In this document: piece after piece, positions 1 to 9,704 of the stretch
Layout: every line of letters starts with the position of its first letter
Numbering within the stretch: position 1 is the first letter of the stretch
Source of the DNA: Blumeriella jaapii
Lineage: Eukaryota > Ascomycota > Leotiomycetes > Helotiales > Drepanopezizaceae
Assembly: GCA_009599575.1 (NCBI GenBank)
Contig: VWND01000078.1
Span: 372,001 to 436,000, forward strand
DNA length: 64,000 bases
Reading direction: 5' to 3'
Program-made: the position numbers and the translations under genes
Notes under the pieces: model-generated
Told to the model about the DNA's origin: nothing
Database searches by the model: none
What the model saw: only the letters and a program-made list of their open reading frames with translations

Positions 1-975
1 GTATCTGGAATGCATGAGATGTCCCAGGAGACTGTAGGCCGTTGGGTTTTTATCGAAGCAATTTTCCAGAATCGTGATTTTTAGAGCCTCGAGTGTTAGC
101 TAGGGTAGACTAGCTACGGGCTTGTGGCGTGGTACAATATGCAGTGAAGTTCTCATAGTCCTCGCAATGCTTCAAATTTGAAAACAGGGGATTCCGTTAA
201 AGATACCTGTCGTTTTAGAGGACGTGAGGGTTCCGAATGGCTAGCGTATCTACATTGATTCCGCCTACTAGGTAGTAGTGAATCTTGACGCACTTTGACC
301 ATAGTGCAGATTCAGCTCTCGAAGGTTTGTTTAAACTTGTTACTCCGATCAGTCACTACTTTGAACCAAATTCGAGGGGTCATCTCAGGAAACAATCGCA
401 GAGGAGATTTGAGCACGGGCTCAGATTCAGCAGTCCAGACCCTCGCTCTTGAGTTGCAGGCGCCTATTTCATACCTGCTTGGCAGCCTTTCTTCTCTCGC
501 TTGAGCTGAAGACGTTTGGATCATCGAAGCCTCGTCCCAGTCCAGAACCTACAAGATGCAATCTGTTTGTCCGGCCCGTATCTGTGCTCCAACGAGATGC
601 TCTAACGTCACAGCTCTTCAGAAGGCTATTTTATTGATCTCCGGCTCGATGCTACCGAAATAGCAATCTGGCTCCTCGAACAAAATGGTCACCCGGAAGT
701 GGGTACGAGGAGTTTTGAAGAGCCGTTGCAAGGACCAGAACCAGGAAACATCACGAGCAGCAGTAGGCGATGGTGCAAAGGGTTTGTCGCATTTTAACCA
801 CACACAAGGAGGTGACTATCTCATCAATTGCGTAAGCCCGTTCCCTTCGTTCCGGTGCAGTCATTCCGAATGCCACCCAGCCCATCCCGAAACAGCAAAT
901 CTGCGACACGTTAGCATCCCACATCTTGATCGTGGCCCGTATTGTCTATCGTACCAGACGCCTCAATGATGCAGT
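1..975. other. Intergenic / 3' flank of RPS21
   Basis: No recognisable gene is seen here. Open frames are under 100 codons and carry no familiar motif. The right end is the 3' flank of the minus-strand S21 gene. The left end is cut by the window edge, so part of another gene's untranslated region could lie here. Confidence 0.5.
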
Positions 976-1315
976 TTAGCGTTGGGAGCTTCCAGACCAG
1001 ACGTTCTTCAGGAGCCCATCGCGTTGTGCCAGTCTGTTCAAGGAGTCGTCGCTCTCGCCCATTGCTCGTACGAAGCCGCAGAGGGCATAGACCTGGGTCT
1101 CTCCGGTGAAACGGCCATTCTCGTCAACCTTTCCGACAGAGATCTGGACGGAGGCGTGGTCCTTCGCCTTGATAATGCGGTTTGTGGCGCTGCACTTGCG
1201 TGGGACGTACCTGCGATGTAAAATCAGTCTTGGAGCCCTCGGGCTGCATTTCTGTGTCGCATGTGGCAGATGAGCAGACTCACAAGTCAACGAGTTCTCC
1301 CTTATCGTTCTCCAT
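976..1315 (-). CDS. RPS21: 40S ribosomal protein S21 (eS21)
   Basis: This is a structural protein of the small cytosolic ribosomal subunit, needed for late 18S rRNA maturation. Two exons, 1315-1284 and 1210-976, are separated by a 73-nt intron (donor GTGAGT, acceptor CGCAG) and give 88 residues, the usual family length. The protein begins [11 protein letters not shown] and continues [20 protein letters not shown], a near-perfect match to the eS21 consensus, and ends VWSGSSQR. The start is fixed by the conserved MENDKGE N-terminus. The upstream side faces slx4, which is transcribed the other way about 490 bp off. A CACGTG box at 1433-1438 lies in this shared promoter. Confidence 0.97.
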
Positions 1316-1432
1316 TTTGGCGGTAGTTGTGAGTGAAAGGGTTGGTTGGATGTTGGAGATGATGTTTTCCCAAAAGTATTTGTGTGGTGTAGCGGGGCTA
1401 GCACTTTTAAATTGTGCCTGAGGCAACAAAAC

Positions 1433-1438
1433 CACGTG
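1433..1438. promoter_or_regulatory. CACGTG (E-box / bHLH-type) site in the RPS21-slx4 promoter
   Basis: The word ACCACGTGAC lies about 120 bp upstream of the S21 start codon. CACGTG is the core bound by Cbf1-like and other bHLH factors in fungi. The binding itself is inferred. Confidence 0.35.
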
Positions 1439-1802
1439 ACCTTCGCGAGCCGCGTCAAGTTAAGGTTGTGTACGGGCGCGATGGCACAGCAACAATCCAA
1501 ACAATCGAGTGGCTCTTGGCATAAACTTCATCTTCAGGCCCGTGGCAAACCTTTCGACGTCGACCTTTTCGTTATCAAATCGATGTTTGCAGAACCGCCT
1601 ATGGTCTCACAACGTGGATGACAAAATCTTGAAGAGCGATTTATTCCACCGTTCGCAATTGGAGCCCACCAGAGTAGAATGCCACTCGGACCCTTCCCTC
1701 GCCACCACACCATCACACCTCTTTCGCCGACGACCTGTCATCACAACGACCCTGTCGTCCATTCACTTCTTACGGCGCGGGACCCGGCCAACTATCACAA
1801 AG

Positions 1803-4427
1803 ATGGCTGATATCTGTCTCATTCCATCTTCGCCTCCACCCCGCCCTCTGGCTACGCTCGACATGTCCTCTTCTCCGCTACCCTCAATCAACGATATCTT
1901 AAAGAAGGCACCATCGACCTTGAGCGCCGGTACTCGAGCGTCGCCGGTTCCTCCGAATTCTGCGGCATCGTTCTCTACAGCATCAACTATGTTAAACGTG
2001 GCCTCATGGAAACCTCTAGACGATGTTGCACCCAAGCCCAAGTCGCGCAAAGCCGCGGCGAAAAAGGTGGATAATGGGGAAGTTAGGGTGTCAAAGCCGC
2101 GAAAGACTGTCGCAAAGAAAAATGCTGGAATTGAAGGAGAAGAGCCGGTAAAGAAACCTCGCAAACCAAGAGCAAAGAAGGCGGACACAATTGACGGAGA
2201 GGGCGGTGCCGTTAAGAAGCCTGTTGTCCGTAAGCCACGAGCGAAGAAAGCCGACAAGGAAACACCAGGGGATAGTACACTCAAAGAGAAGCCGATTCGA
2301 AAGCCTAGAGCGAAGAATGCCGAAAACGGGGTCCAAGCAAAGCTCCCCAAGGGCAAAGTCACGAAAGTTTCCAATGCAAAATCTGGAAATGCGACTTCGA
2401 AACCCAAGAGTCTAGAGGTGCCATCCCTAGAGTCTGCAGACTATGGATTGATAGAAGCTGTAAGGAGAAGGAATAGCTGGACGCCCCCTCCACCCACAAT
2501 CCGTACCGAATCTACGACACCGTCGAACACAGACTTTCTCACCCATGACCCTTCATCAGCGACTTCTATCGTATCTGGAGGAAAGGCGAAAGGGTTTACC
2601 AAGTTAATTGGAAACTATAGCTTCTTGAGCGCTGAAAATGCTACCTCAAACAAGAGAGGACCTACCAAGGCGGCGACTCGCAAACGCAAACTTATCGAGC
2701 TGGTCAAAACAAGTGTGGCGACAGCTGCAGCCGCTTCTCCCGAGAAAGATAAAGCGCCCAGGAAAAAGCCCAGGACGATCACAGAAAAGGCAACTTCTGC
2801 TTATGCCGAGGCCGAAGACGTAGCAGAATCACTCGAGAATTCAGCTCCTCTGCTACAATACTTTCCTTCGCATACAACAGCGGGAGTAGCCGCGGATGTG
2901 TTTAAGCTTCCACCGAAGCCGCGATCGAAGAGCCCCTCTAAAGGAGGATCCAAAGCTAAGAAGGGGCCAGCAAAGGTGCCGGTCCTGCTTTCCCCTGAAT
3001 CGGCTCTCAAACATGTCGGGAATCAAGATTTTGTGTTTGGCACATCGAGTCAGCTTGCCCGAGAAGATTCCCCGACTCTCCTTCGAGATTTACACGAAGC
3101 TATGCTAGCGTCTAACGAGCTTGACAATGACGACCCCTTCGCAGATTGCCTCCTAGAGTCCGCGTCTCTGGCACTTGGGAGCCGGGGAAAAGCTACCACG
3201 TCGACTAAACGTAATCTCTGGTCTGCTGCTTCTCGGGCCACTGGTGAAGATTTGGAAGATGTTGAAATGATTGACCTTGCATGCTCTTCACCGATGGTCA
3301 CGAAGGATACACCGCCGGCGGTTATCACCGACATGGACGGCTCAATTTCTGATGATGACGAAGATTTTTGGCATGATGTTGAGGAGTTGAGCCAGTCCAT
3401 TTCAGAAATGTCACAGCCAGTTGAGGCTCCACAGGTGCCTCCCATCGACGCCATAAAAAATGTAGCGCCGATGCCTACACCACCAGCAACTGACACAACG
3501 GGTACTCCGTCTCCCAAATCCATCAAAACGACCGCCTCAGTCAGGTCACCCAAAGCCAGCCAGCCTTCACCAAAGCGTAAGACTGTCACTAAGTCGAAAG
3601 ATCTCATCATGCCCGATTTCCAGGCTTACACTACGGTGCAGCTAGCGAAGGAAATAGCATCTTACCGTTTCAAACCTATTAAAAGCCGAAGCTCAATGAT
3701 AACTCTTTTAGAAAGGTGCTGGGAAGGGAAGAATAGGACTGCCCTGGCTAACCTGAGCACGAACAACAAACCCACTACGCATAAATCGCCGGCCAAAGGA
3801 AGTCAACCTACGTCAAGTCTGAAGGAAGTATCTCCAAAGCGTCCTCGAGGAAGGCCAAGGAAAAACAGCATATCCACCTCAACAGCAAAGACCAAAGCGA
3901 AACCGCCTCGAAAGAAAGCTGCTAATACCGTCGAGTATCTGGAAATGGATAGTGACACACCATTATCACAGATGCGAACATTAAAAGAACCGCAGAGAAA
4001 GACCGAGGACGTCGAAGACATTGTTGATTCAGACACACCCGCCTTACCTTCCCCTCCACGCCGCACATTGTCCCAGAAGAAGAAAAGCCAACCTCTCACC
4101 CTCACCATATCATCTCCAGCCAGCGACGACGACACCGAGCTCTCGCCCACAGCAACCCAAGAGCTCCTCTTTAAGCATATCAGCTCCGCGGTAACCTCCG
4201 CGGCGCGAGCGCGCGATCCGTCGCACCCTAGCTGGCACGAGAAGATGCTGCTCTACGATCCCATCATCCTGGAGGACCTGGCGGCCTGGCTCAACACCGG
4301 CGCGCTGGAGAAGGTCGGCTGGGATGGCGAGGTGGCGCCGAAGGAGGTTAAGAAGTGGTGCGAGATGAAGAGCGTTTGTTGTCTTTGGCGGGAGAGCTTG
4401 AGGAATGGGTCGAGGAGTCGCTATTGA
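1803..4427 (+). CDS. slx4: Structure-specific endonuclease subunit SLX4
   Basis: SLX4 is the scaffold of the SLX1-SLX4 nuclease, which cuts branched DNA such as Holliday junctions and stalled forks in the nucleus. From ATG 1803 the protein has 874 residues in one exon. The open frame reaches back to 1509, but ATG 1803 starts the typical N-terminus (MADICLIPSSPPP). Residues about 75-170 hold several Lys/Arg/Pro/Ala-rich basic units (KPRAKKAD type). A SAP-like segment lies at about 604-645 (FQAYTTVQLAKEIASYRFKP), an AT-hook-like PRGRPRK at about 680, and the conserved C-terminal SLX1-binding domain at about 785-865. This order fits filamentous-fungal SLX4. The middle is low-complexity and presumably disordered. 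Confidence 0.9.
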   Translation: MADICLIPSSPPPRPLATLDMSSSPLPSINDILKKAPSTLSAGTRASPVPPNSAASFSTASTMLNVASWKPLDDVAPKPKSRKAAAKKVDNGEVRVSKPRKTVAKKNAGIEGEEPVKKPRKPRAKKADTIDGEGGAVKKPVVRKPRAKKADKETPGDSTLKEKPIRKPRAKNAENGVQAKLPKGKVTKVSNAKSGNATSKPKSLEVPSLESADYGLIEAVRRRNSWTPPPPTIRTESTTPSNTDFLTHDPSSATSIVSGGKAKGFTKLIGNYSFLSAENATSNKRGPTKAATRKRKLIELVKTSVATAAAASPEKDKAPRKKPRTITEKATSAYAEAEDVAESLENSAPLLQYFPSHTTAGVAADVFKLPPKPRSKSPSKGGSKAKKGPAKVPVLLSPESALKHVGNQDFVFGTSSQLAREDSPTLLRDLHEAMLASNELDNDDPFADCLLESASLALGSRGKATTSTKRNLWSAASRATGEDLEDVEMIDLACSSPMVTKDTPPAVITDMDGSISDDDEDFWHDVEELSQSISEMSQPVEAPQVPPIDAIKNVAPMPTPPATDTTGTPSPKSIKTTASVRSPKASQPSPKRKTVTKSKDLIMPDFQAYTTVQLAKEIASYRFKPIKSRSSMITLLERCWEGKNRTALANLSTNNKPTTHKSPAKGSQPTSSLKEVSPKRPRGRPRKNSISTSTAKTKAKPPRKKAANTVEYLEMDSDTPLSQMRTLKEPQRKTEDVEDIVDSDTPALPSPPRRTLSQKKKSQPLTLTISSPASDDDTELSPTATQELLFKHISSAVTSAARARDPSHPSWHEKMLLYDPIILEDLAAWLNTGALEKVGWDGEVAPKEVKKWCEMKSVCCLWRESLRNGSRSRY

Positions 4428-5256
4428 TGCGTGGGTGTGTGTGGGGCTTTGGTATCATGGCTGGCTTCGGCTAGTCTACTGTATTGGTCTGTCTTGTGGC
4501 TGGCGTTGGCAGGCTTGCTTGTTTGATCAAGTACCTAGGTACTCAGCTGGCGTTGGATGGGTGGCTGGCCGGATATACCCCAGCCCAGCTTGTACACGTT
4601 GAGGGTGTATTCCCTCGTATCGCTGTCGTCCGTCTGTTCTATTCTGTCCTGTTACATCCCGTTCGCTCTCTTTTCCTTCGCGTGGTAGAGTTACTCGTAT
4701 ACAGTATCTAGAGTCTACCCGTACACAGCATCTCTACACCCTCTTCTCCCTTTCTTTCTTTCTTCCTCCCTTCAATCAAGCACAAGACCCACCATCTCCT
4801 CCTTCCTTCCTTTCGTTCGTTCTTCCTTGCCTACAGCACCTACCTACATAGCAGGTATCCATCACGACGGCGCGCTTGAGAGCAGCGTGGGTGAGGAACG
4901 TTTGCTATCTGTTGCACCCACCCTTGTTGGGTGGGTGGTTTGCTGGCCAAACTTGTACTTAGACTGCCTAGGCAGGCAAAGCAGGTATAGGTAGGTAGGT
5001 ACTGTGTTTACTTCCCGACCTTTTTACCTATTTACCTATCCATCAACCCACCTGGGAGAAAAGGACGAGAGACGAGTGATGGAAACTGTCTGCTCACCTG
5101 CCGGCTTGCCTTGCTTACTGAAGTGGTCCACCCCGGTGAGGTGGCTTGGGTCTTCGCTTCTGTCTGTCTGTCTCTTTCCACCTACCTAACTCCTTTGGTT
5201 AAAATCACACCCTCTCTCCCCCCCATCCCCAGATCCCAGCCCAGCCCACGCCCAGT
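4428..5256. other. Intergenic between convergent slx4 and Nudix gene
   Basis: No gene is seen. The stretch contains CT-rich tracts (4740-4850) and several copies of TACCTA/TAGGTA-type words, for example AGGTAGGTAGGTACTG near 4990. It should hold both 3' ends. Confidence 0.5.
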
Positions 5257-6584
5257 CTACAACTTCCCCTCTCTCCCATTCTTCTCCTCAGCCAAAACCT
5301 CGGCGCGCTCTCTCACATCCACATCCCTCGGGCCCTCCCTCCCAAACCTGACAAGCACGACCCTCCGCGCATCGCCGCCCCTCCGGCTCCCCCTCAGCTC
5401 CGGGCCCGGCTTATCAAGCGCCAGCACGCTCCGCCCGTCGCGCCTGCGCATCAGCAGGCCGACGGGACTCATGACTTTGTCCCGCCACTGGATGCCCTTC
5501 CCGTCGCCGCCGTCGCCCTGCAGGAACCGCAGGACGTGGTCGCGCTGGGCTTGCAGTTCTGGCGTCGAGAGCGTGCTGGGGGAAGCGGTGGGTGAGGTTG
5601 TGGGGGGAGGGGAGAGGAAGGGCGAGAGCAGGTGCATGAGGTAGAACTGGGGTGGGAAGAGGATGATCTCGTTGGCGCGCGCTTGGGCAAGCCAGGTCGC
5701 GCACGGCGCGAAGAGCGCCGCCGTGTGCTCGAGACCACCGTCGGATGTGGGGGCCGGGATCGCGGACGTGGGTTGGAGGGCGCTGCTGGGCTGCGAGAGC
5801 GGGAGGAAGTAGAGGTACATTTGCGTGGTGAAGCGTTTGGGGATGTTGGTTGGTGTTATCCAGCGCGTGAAGGGGTGGAGGGCGTCTGTGAGGCGTTTGG
5901 CTTCGTTAGCGTTCTCGCTCTGCGCTCTTGCGTCGCGCACGCATGTCTTGTATTTGGATGCTCTCCTGTCGTGAGATGTCTTCGAGAGAGGTGATCCTCG
6001 AGCAGCAGGATTCCCGGAAACCACTCACTCGCCCGGCTGGGAAGAAAGGAGGTGAGACATACCGATATCGACGACGCCCCCTACCCCCTCAACCCACTCC
6101 TCAAACCTGACAAGGCCCGCGTGTACATCCTTCCTCCCCCTCTCCCTCACCTCCTCGCCTACCTCCAGCAAGCCCTCCCCTCCCTTCCGCCTCGCAAGCA
6201 AGATCCCGCTCTCCTCGAAACACTCGCGGATAGCGCCGACGCGGTACGCGCGCCCGTCGACGTGCCGGTCTCCGTCCTCCGGGCCGGGCACGGCGCCGTC
6301 CTGGGCGGAGGAGAGGTTGCCGCCGGGGAAGACGTGCGCGGAGGGGAAGGAGGACGAGGTGCGCACGCGGTGAGCAGCAGAATCTCGTTCTGGGGGGAGA
6401 TGAGCAGGATGCTGGTGGTTTGTGCGTTAGCTTGGTGTTGAGAAAAGATGTGTATTTGTGGTGAAATGGATGCGATGGGGAGGAACACGTACCTTGCGCT
6501 AGGCCGCGGCTCCGCGACTTTCTTCACCGGTTTGCTGGAGGAGGACATATATTGCTTTCCCAGCTCCGTCTTGGGCGGCGTCAT
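5257..6584 (-). CDS. Nudix hydrolase, NUDT19-like, with apparent 1-nt frameshift
   Basis: Predicted to hydrolyse a nucleoside diphosphate-linked substrate; mammalian NUDT19 is a peroxisomal CoA diphosphatase. Proposed exons are 6584-6493, 6411-6063 and 5960-5257. Exon 2 encodes SILLISPQNEILLL, then the frame changes near 6370-6378, where one C seems missing, before VRTSSSFPSAHVFPGGNLS and the Nudix core IRECFEESGIL. Exon 3 has FTRWITPTNIPKRFTTQMYL, a hallmark of this subfamily. The C-terminus GKL is a weak PTS1-like tripeptide. An in-frame ATG at 6788 would add 68 residues that look like a mitochondrial presequence (RRAISTTSQ), so start and location are open. The exon 3 acceptor could instead be at 5965. 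The break is either a real mutation or an assembly error. Confidence 0.75.
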
Positions 6585-7467
6585 GCTTGCGGGTCTCAGC
6601 AAGACGTTCAACTCCCTTCTCCTTGCGCCGAAGATCCTGCTCCAGGGGCCAGAACAAGATGGGGTCTGAGATGTCGTCGAGATGGCGCGTCGATGGTCAC
6701 GTCTTGATATCGGGGGGGTGGGGACGAGGCTGTGGGGAAATGCTTGTTGGAGAGAAGATGGACTCCGCGGCATTCGGGAGGGAGGCATCGTGTTCGAGAA
6801 CGTTGGGTCGTCTGGATTGGGTGTTGACGTTGCGGGGGAGGAATTCGGTTAGCCGAGCCGAGGCTCAAGCGAACAAGGTGTGTGTGTAGTTGTTGATTTG
6901 CACCATTGTTCGTTACCTTTGGACGGGGAGAGGATGGGATATACAAGTTCCTCGCTTGTTCTCACGACGAATAAAGTCGTCATCTAATACAGATCGATGT
7001 CTCGGTAGACTTGGGGGTTGCTGATGGGATTGCGTGACCATTATGCTCAGGCGAAGTAGCACCAGCTGAGATGGACATGAGTACTGTACTCCTTCAATCT
7101 CCCCCTCTTCGGTGTATTTGAAGATTACGGCCTTGATCTGTGACTTTGCCTGCTGTCCGTTTACCGTCGCGTATCTTCAAACCATGGACAACTTTGACCA
7201 GACGAGAAGGCAATTGCGGAGGCTTCTTTTCTTGCTCTATCGCGAAATGGAGAAGAGGCTGGTGTATATCCACCAACGAAAGTACTGCCGATGCGCGCTG
7301 TATTCGTAGATATGTCTATCCATCCCACAATGCCCAGAGATCGCCCCTTCGCTGGTGGATGCAGCGATATCTCAAAACCCCAATCCAACGCCAACTCCGC
7401 AAGATGCCACGCCATACCATAACACACAAGTCATGCCGCCAGCCGCCAGCCGCCAGCTCCCACCCAC
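6585..7467. other. Intergenic, nothing recognised
   Basis: Only short open frames without family resemblance are seen. The left part is probably leader of the Nudix gene, or coding if ATG 6788 is its start. The right part is the 3' flank of the 154-residue gene. Confidence 0.4.
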
Positions 7468-7984
7468 CTAGTCCTCCTCTGGATACAACTCCTCCACGTT
7501 GCTACTCTCCACCCAAAATCTTTCCTCTCCCTTCTCCTTCTCCTTCTCCTTCTCGTCCCCCACGAACGCAAACGCAATCACCGCGCCCTCCTTCCACCCC
7601 AGACTCGTCGGCGTCTCCTTCAGTTCCCTCCCATTCCCATTCAGGCCCAGCTCCTTCCAGCCTTTCTCCCGATCAAAGGGATCCCGGGGCACGCCCAGCA
7701 CGACGTCGAGGCCCGAGGCGGGGATGGGCGTGTATGCTTCTTTTTCCGGCGTCGGAGAGGGCAGGCCGCGGGGATAGCGCTCGTGCAGGGCTGAGAGGAG
7801 CTCTTTGAGGAGGGCCGGGAGGGGCGTAAGAGGTGAGGTGAGGAGGAGCAGCGTGAGACGGCCGTGCTTAAAGCGGAGGGTGAGGGAAGTCGAGTCTGGT
7901 GCGGAGGAGGTGGTGGTGGCGGTAGTGACCTGGAGGGGATTAGCAGGGTGAGAGTTGTGGGGGAATTGAGTTGTTGCGCACCAT
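7468..7984 (-). CDS. Conserved-looking hypothetical protein, 154 aa
   Basis: I do not recognise this family. A continuous frame from 7929 to 7468 encodes VTTATTTSSAPDSTSLTLRF, a Leu-rich helix (LTLLLLTSPLTPLPALLKEL), then LDVVLGVPRDPFDREKGW and a charged Lys/Glu run (EKEKEKEKGEE). It ends ELYPEED. The best model puts ATG at 7984-7982, followed at once by a 52-nt intron (7981-7930, GTGCGC...CTAAT...CCAG), so exon 1 would be the start codon alone. Reading on without splicing stops after 14 codons. Its promoter is shared with the divergent membrane-protein gene at 8373. The compact alternation of strands and helices suggests a small globular fold, possibly ubiquitin-like, but that is a guess. 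Confidence 0.6.
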
Positions 7985-8119
7985 TTTGGGCTTTGTTTGG
8001 TGGTGTAGGGAAGTTGGTCGGATTGATGAATTTAGTCGAAGCTGAGATGCTGATATACTGTACTCGATACATGTGGGGCGGGAACATAGCGACTTTTGCA
8101 CACGAGAATCCCGCGAACG

Positions 8120-8125
8120 CACGTG
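8120..8125. promoter_or_regulatory. CACGTG overlapping TGACGT in a divergent promoter
   Basis: GCACGTGACGTTAC at 8119-8132 joins an E-box core to a CRE-like TGACGT. It lies in the 390-bp gap between the divergent genes starting at 7984 and 8373. Function is inferred. Confidence 0.35.
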
Positions 8126-8319
8126 ACGTTACACAAATGCACCGAAACCCGTTAGACTGTCATGATACCGCAAAGCACATTTCACGTTTATTCCATCTGA
8201 GAAGCCGTCTCTTTTTCTTTACTTGCGTTGGCAACCCATCCTCGCGCAGCCACAACCACAGGACCGTCCCCGATCAATCCCTCCATCCCTCACTCCATCC
8301 TCCAACCAGACGGCCCAGC

Positions 8320-8321
8320 CA

Positions 8322-8352
<31 letters not shown>

Positions 8353-8356
8353 CAAC
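8320..8356 (+). repeat. (CAG)n-(CAA)n microsatellite in a 5' leader
   Basis: About eight CAG units run into four CAA units just upstream of ATG 8373. In the frame open upstream of that ATG they would encode poly-Ala then Thr. They probably sit in the untranslated leader. Confidence 0.8.
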
Positions 8357-8372
8357 TTCACCATCACCACCC

Positions 8373-9197
8373 ATGGCCACCGAACCCATGCCCACCGAAC
8401 TCGGGGAGGAGGAGGATGAGAAGAAGAAGAAGAGACTGGCCGAATGGCACGCCGCGCAGGCAGCCCAACTGCAGACGGACTCGCGCATGTCCTTCCCCTT
8501 CGGCCCCCGCCTGACGCTGGCGACCTCGATCTCCTTCACGGCCGGCCTGGTGCTGGGCCTCTCGCACGGCAGCCAGACGGCGGGCTACCGCTTCCGCGCA
8601 GAGAACGCGCACCGCCTGCCCTCGACGCCGACGGGCTGGTATCTCTACCACAAGAGCAAGAACTACAACATGGCCTTGGCTGGCGTCCGGGAGGGCTTCA
8701 CGATGGGCGGGAAGGTCGCCGTCTGGACGGCGGGCTTCTTCACCATCGAGGACATGCTGGATCGGTATCGCGGGACCAAGGACTGCTTGAACACGGTGGT
8801 GGCCAGTCTGTCGGTGGCCGGCGGCTTCTCTCTGTGGCGTGAGTATTTTGATACATGCGGTCCATCTCTTCGCGTTCCCTCGATCAAGAGGCTCTATCAA
8901 CATGTGCATGTGTGCGCATGGATATTTATACATTTATATCTGTCCACACACACACACACACACACACCCACATGCGCTCGCATCTTCCCACCCACCCACT
9001 CACGCTGACTGCCTCCCACAGACCGATTCCCCCTGACGACGGCAGCGCGAACAGCCAAGACGGGACTGGCGATTGGGCTGGTGTACGGCCTGGCACAGGA
9101 TGCCGTGGGAGCTCTGCGGGGACGCTACCCCGGATACGCATCGATGCTGAAGCCCCAGGCCGGCCCAAGGACCGAGCAGAAGCCACAAGCCGTGTGA
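8373..9197 (+). CDS. Tim17/22/23-like membrane protein (fungal, uncharacterised)
   Basis: Exons 8373-8838 and 9022-9197 (donor GTGAGT, acceptor CACAG) give 213 residues. The start follows a CCACCC context and begins MATEPMPTELGEEEDE; an acidic then Lys-rich head precedes the hydrophobic part. Glycine-rich hydrophobic segments follow: LATSISFTAGLVLGLSHGS, TMGGKVAVWTAGFF, LNTVVASLSVAGGFSLW and TGLAIGLVYGLAQDAVG. The stretch DRYRGTKDCLNTVVA has the RX3D core of the PRAT motif seen in Tim17/22/23 and related organelle proteins, but the spacing to the upstream aromatic is off. A mitochondrial or peroxisomal membrane location is therefore only inferred. The intron carries a CA repeat. Confidence 0.65.
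8945..8966 (+). repeat. (CA)n microsatellite in intron
   Basis: About eleven CA dinucleotides lie inside the single intron of the Tim17-like gene. Confidence 0.9.
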
Positions 9198-9704
9198 CGT
9201 GAAGCCACAGGCCGAACCATCGCCCGGTCTGCCCGTCCCGTCGTCGCGGCGTGCCTCGGTGGTCCAATCCAAGTGCGCCAATCGAGGCGATTGAGTCGGC
9301 TTTGCCTGATAAGAAACCGTGTCCAGGTCACCCCGGACTCGACCCCTCATGTGGTGGCTGCTCACCGACAACGGAGACGGAGACGATACTTTGCTTGACG
9401 AGTACGAAGACAGACTACATACCACAGATAAAGTACAGTACGACACGATCCATATCAGACGGAACCTGCGTGGGTCAGGGCCAGAGTGAAAGCCGCTCAC
9501 TTCCTCACTAACCCACACACTAGATCATCTAATCGACCAGATACGCGTGCTTTGCCCTTCGACTCGTTTCTACTTGAGCCGATTCACTCCCCTGCCCTTT
9601 CCACCTTTTCGTCTTTCCACCGTTCCACCTGTCCACCTTGCGCTCCGACTCGACTTCCTTCTTCTCTCCCTCGTTCTCACCCGCTTTTCTTGCCTGCATC
9701 CACC
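9198..9704. other. Intergenic / PUT1 promoter region
   Basis: No gene is seen. The last 150 bp are pyrimidine-rich (CTTTCCACC and TCTCCCTCG tracts), as is usual just upstream of fungal start codons. Confidence 0.5.
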
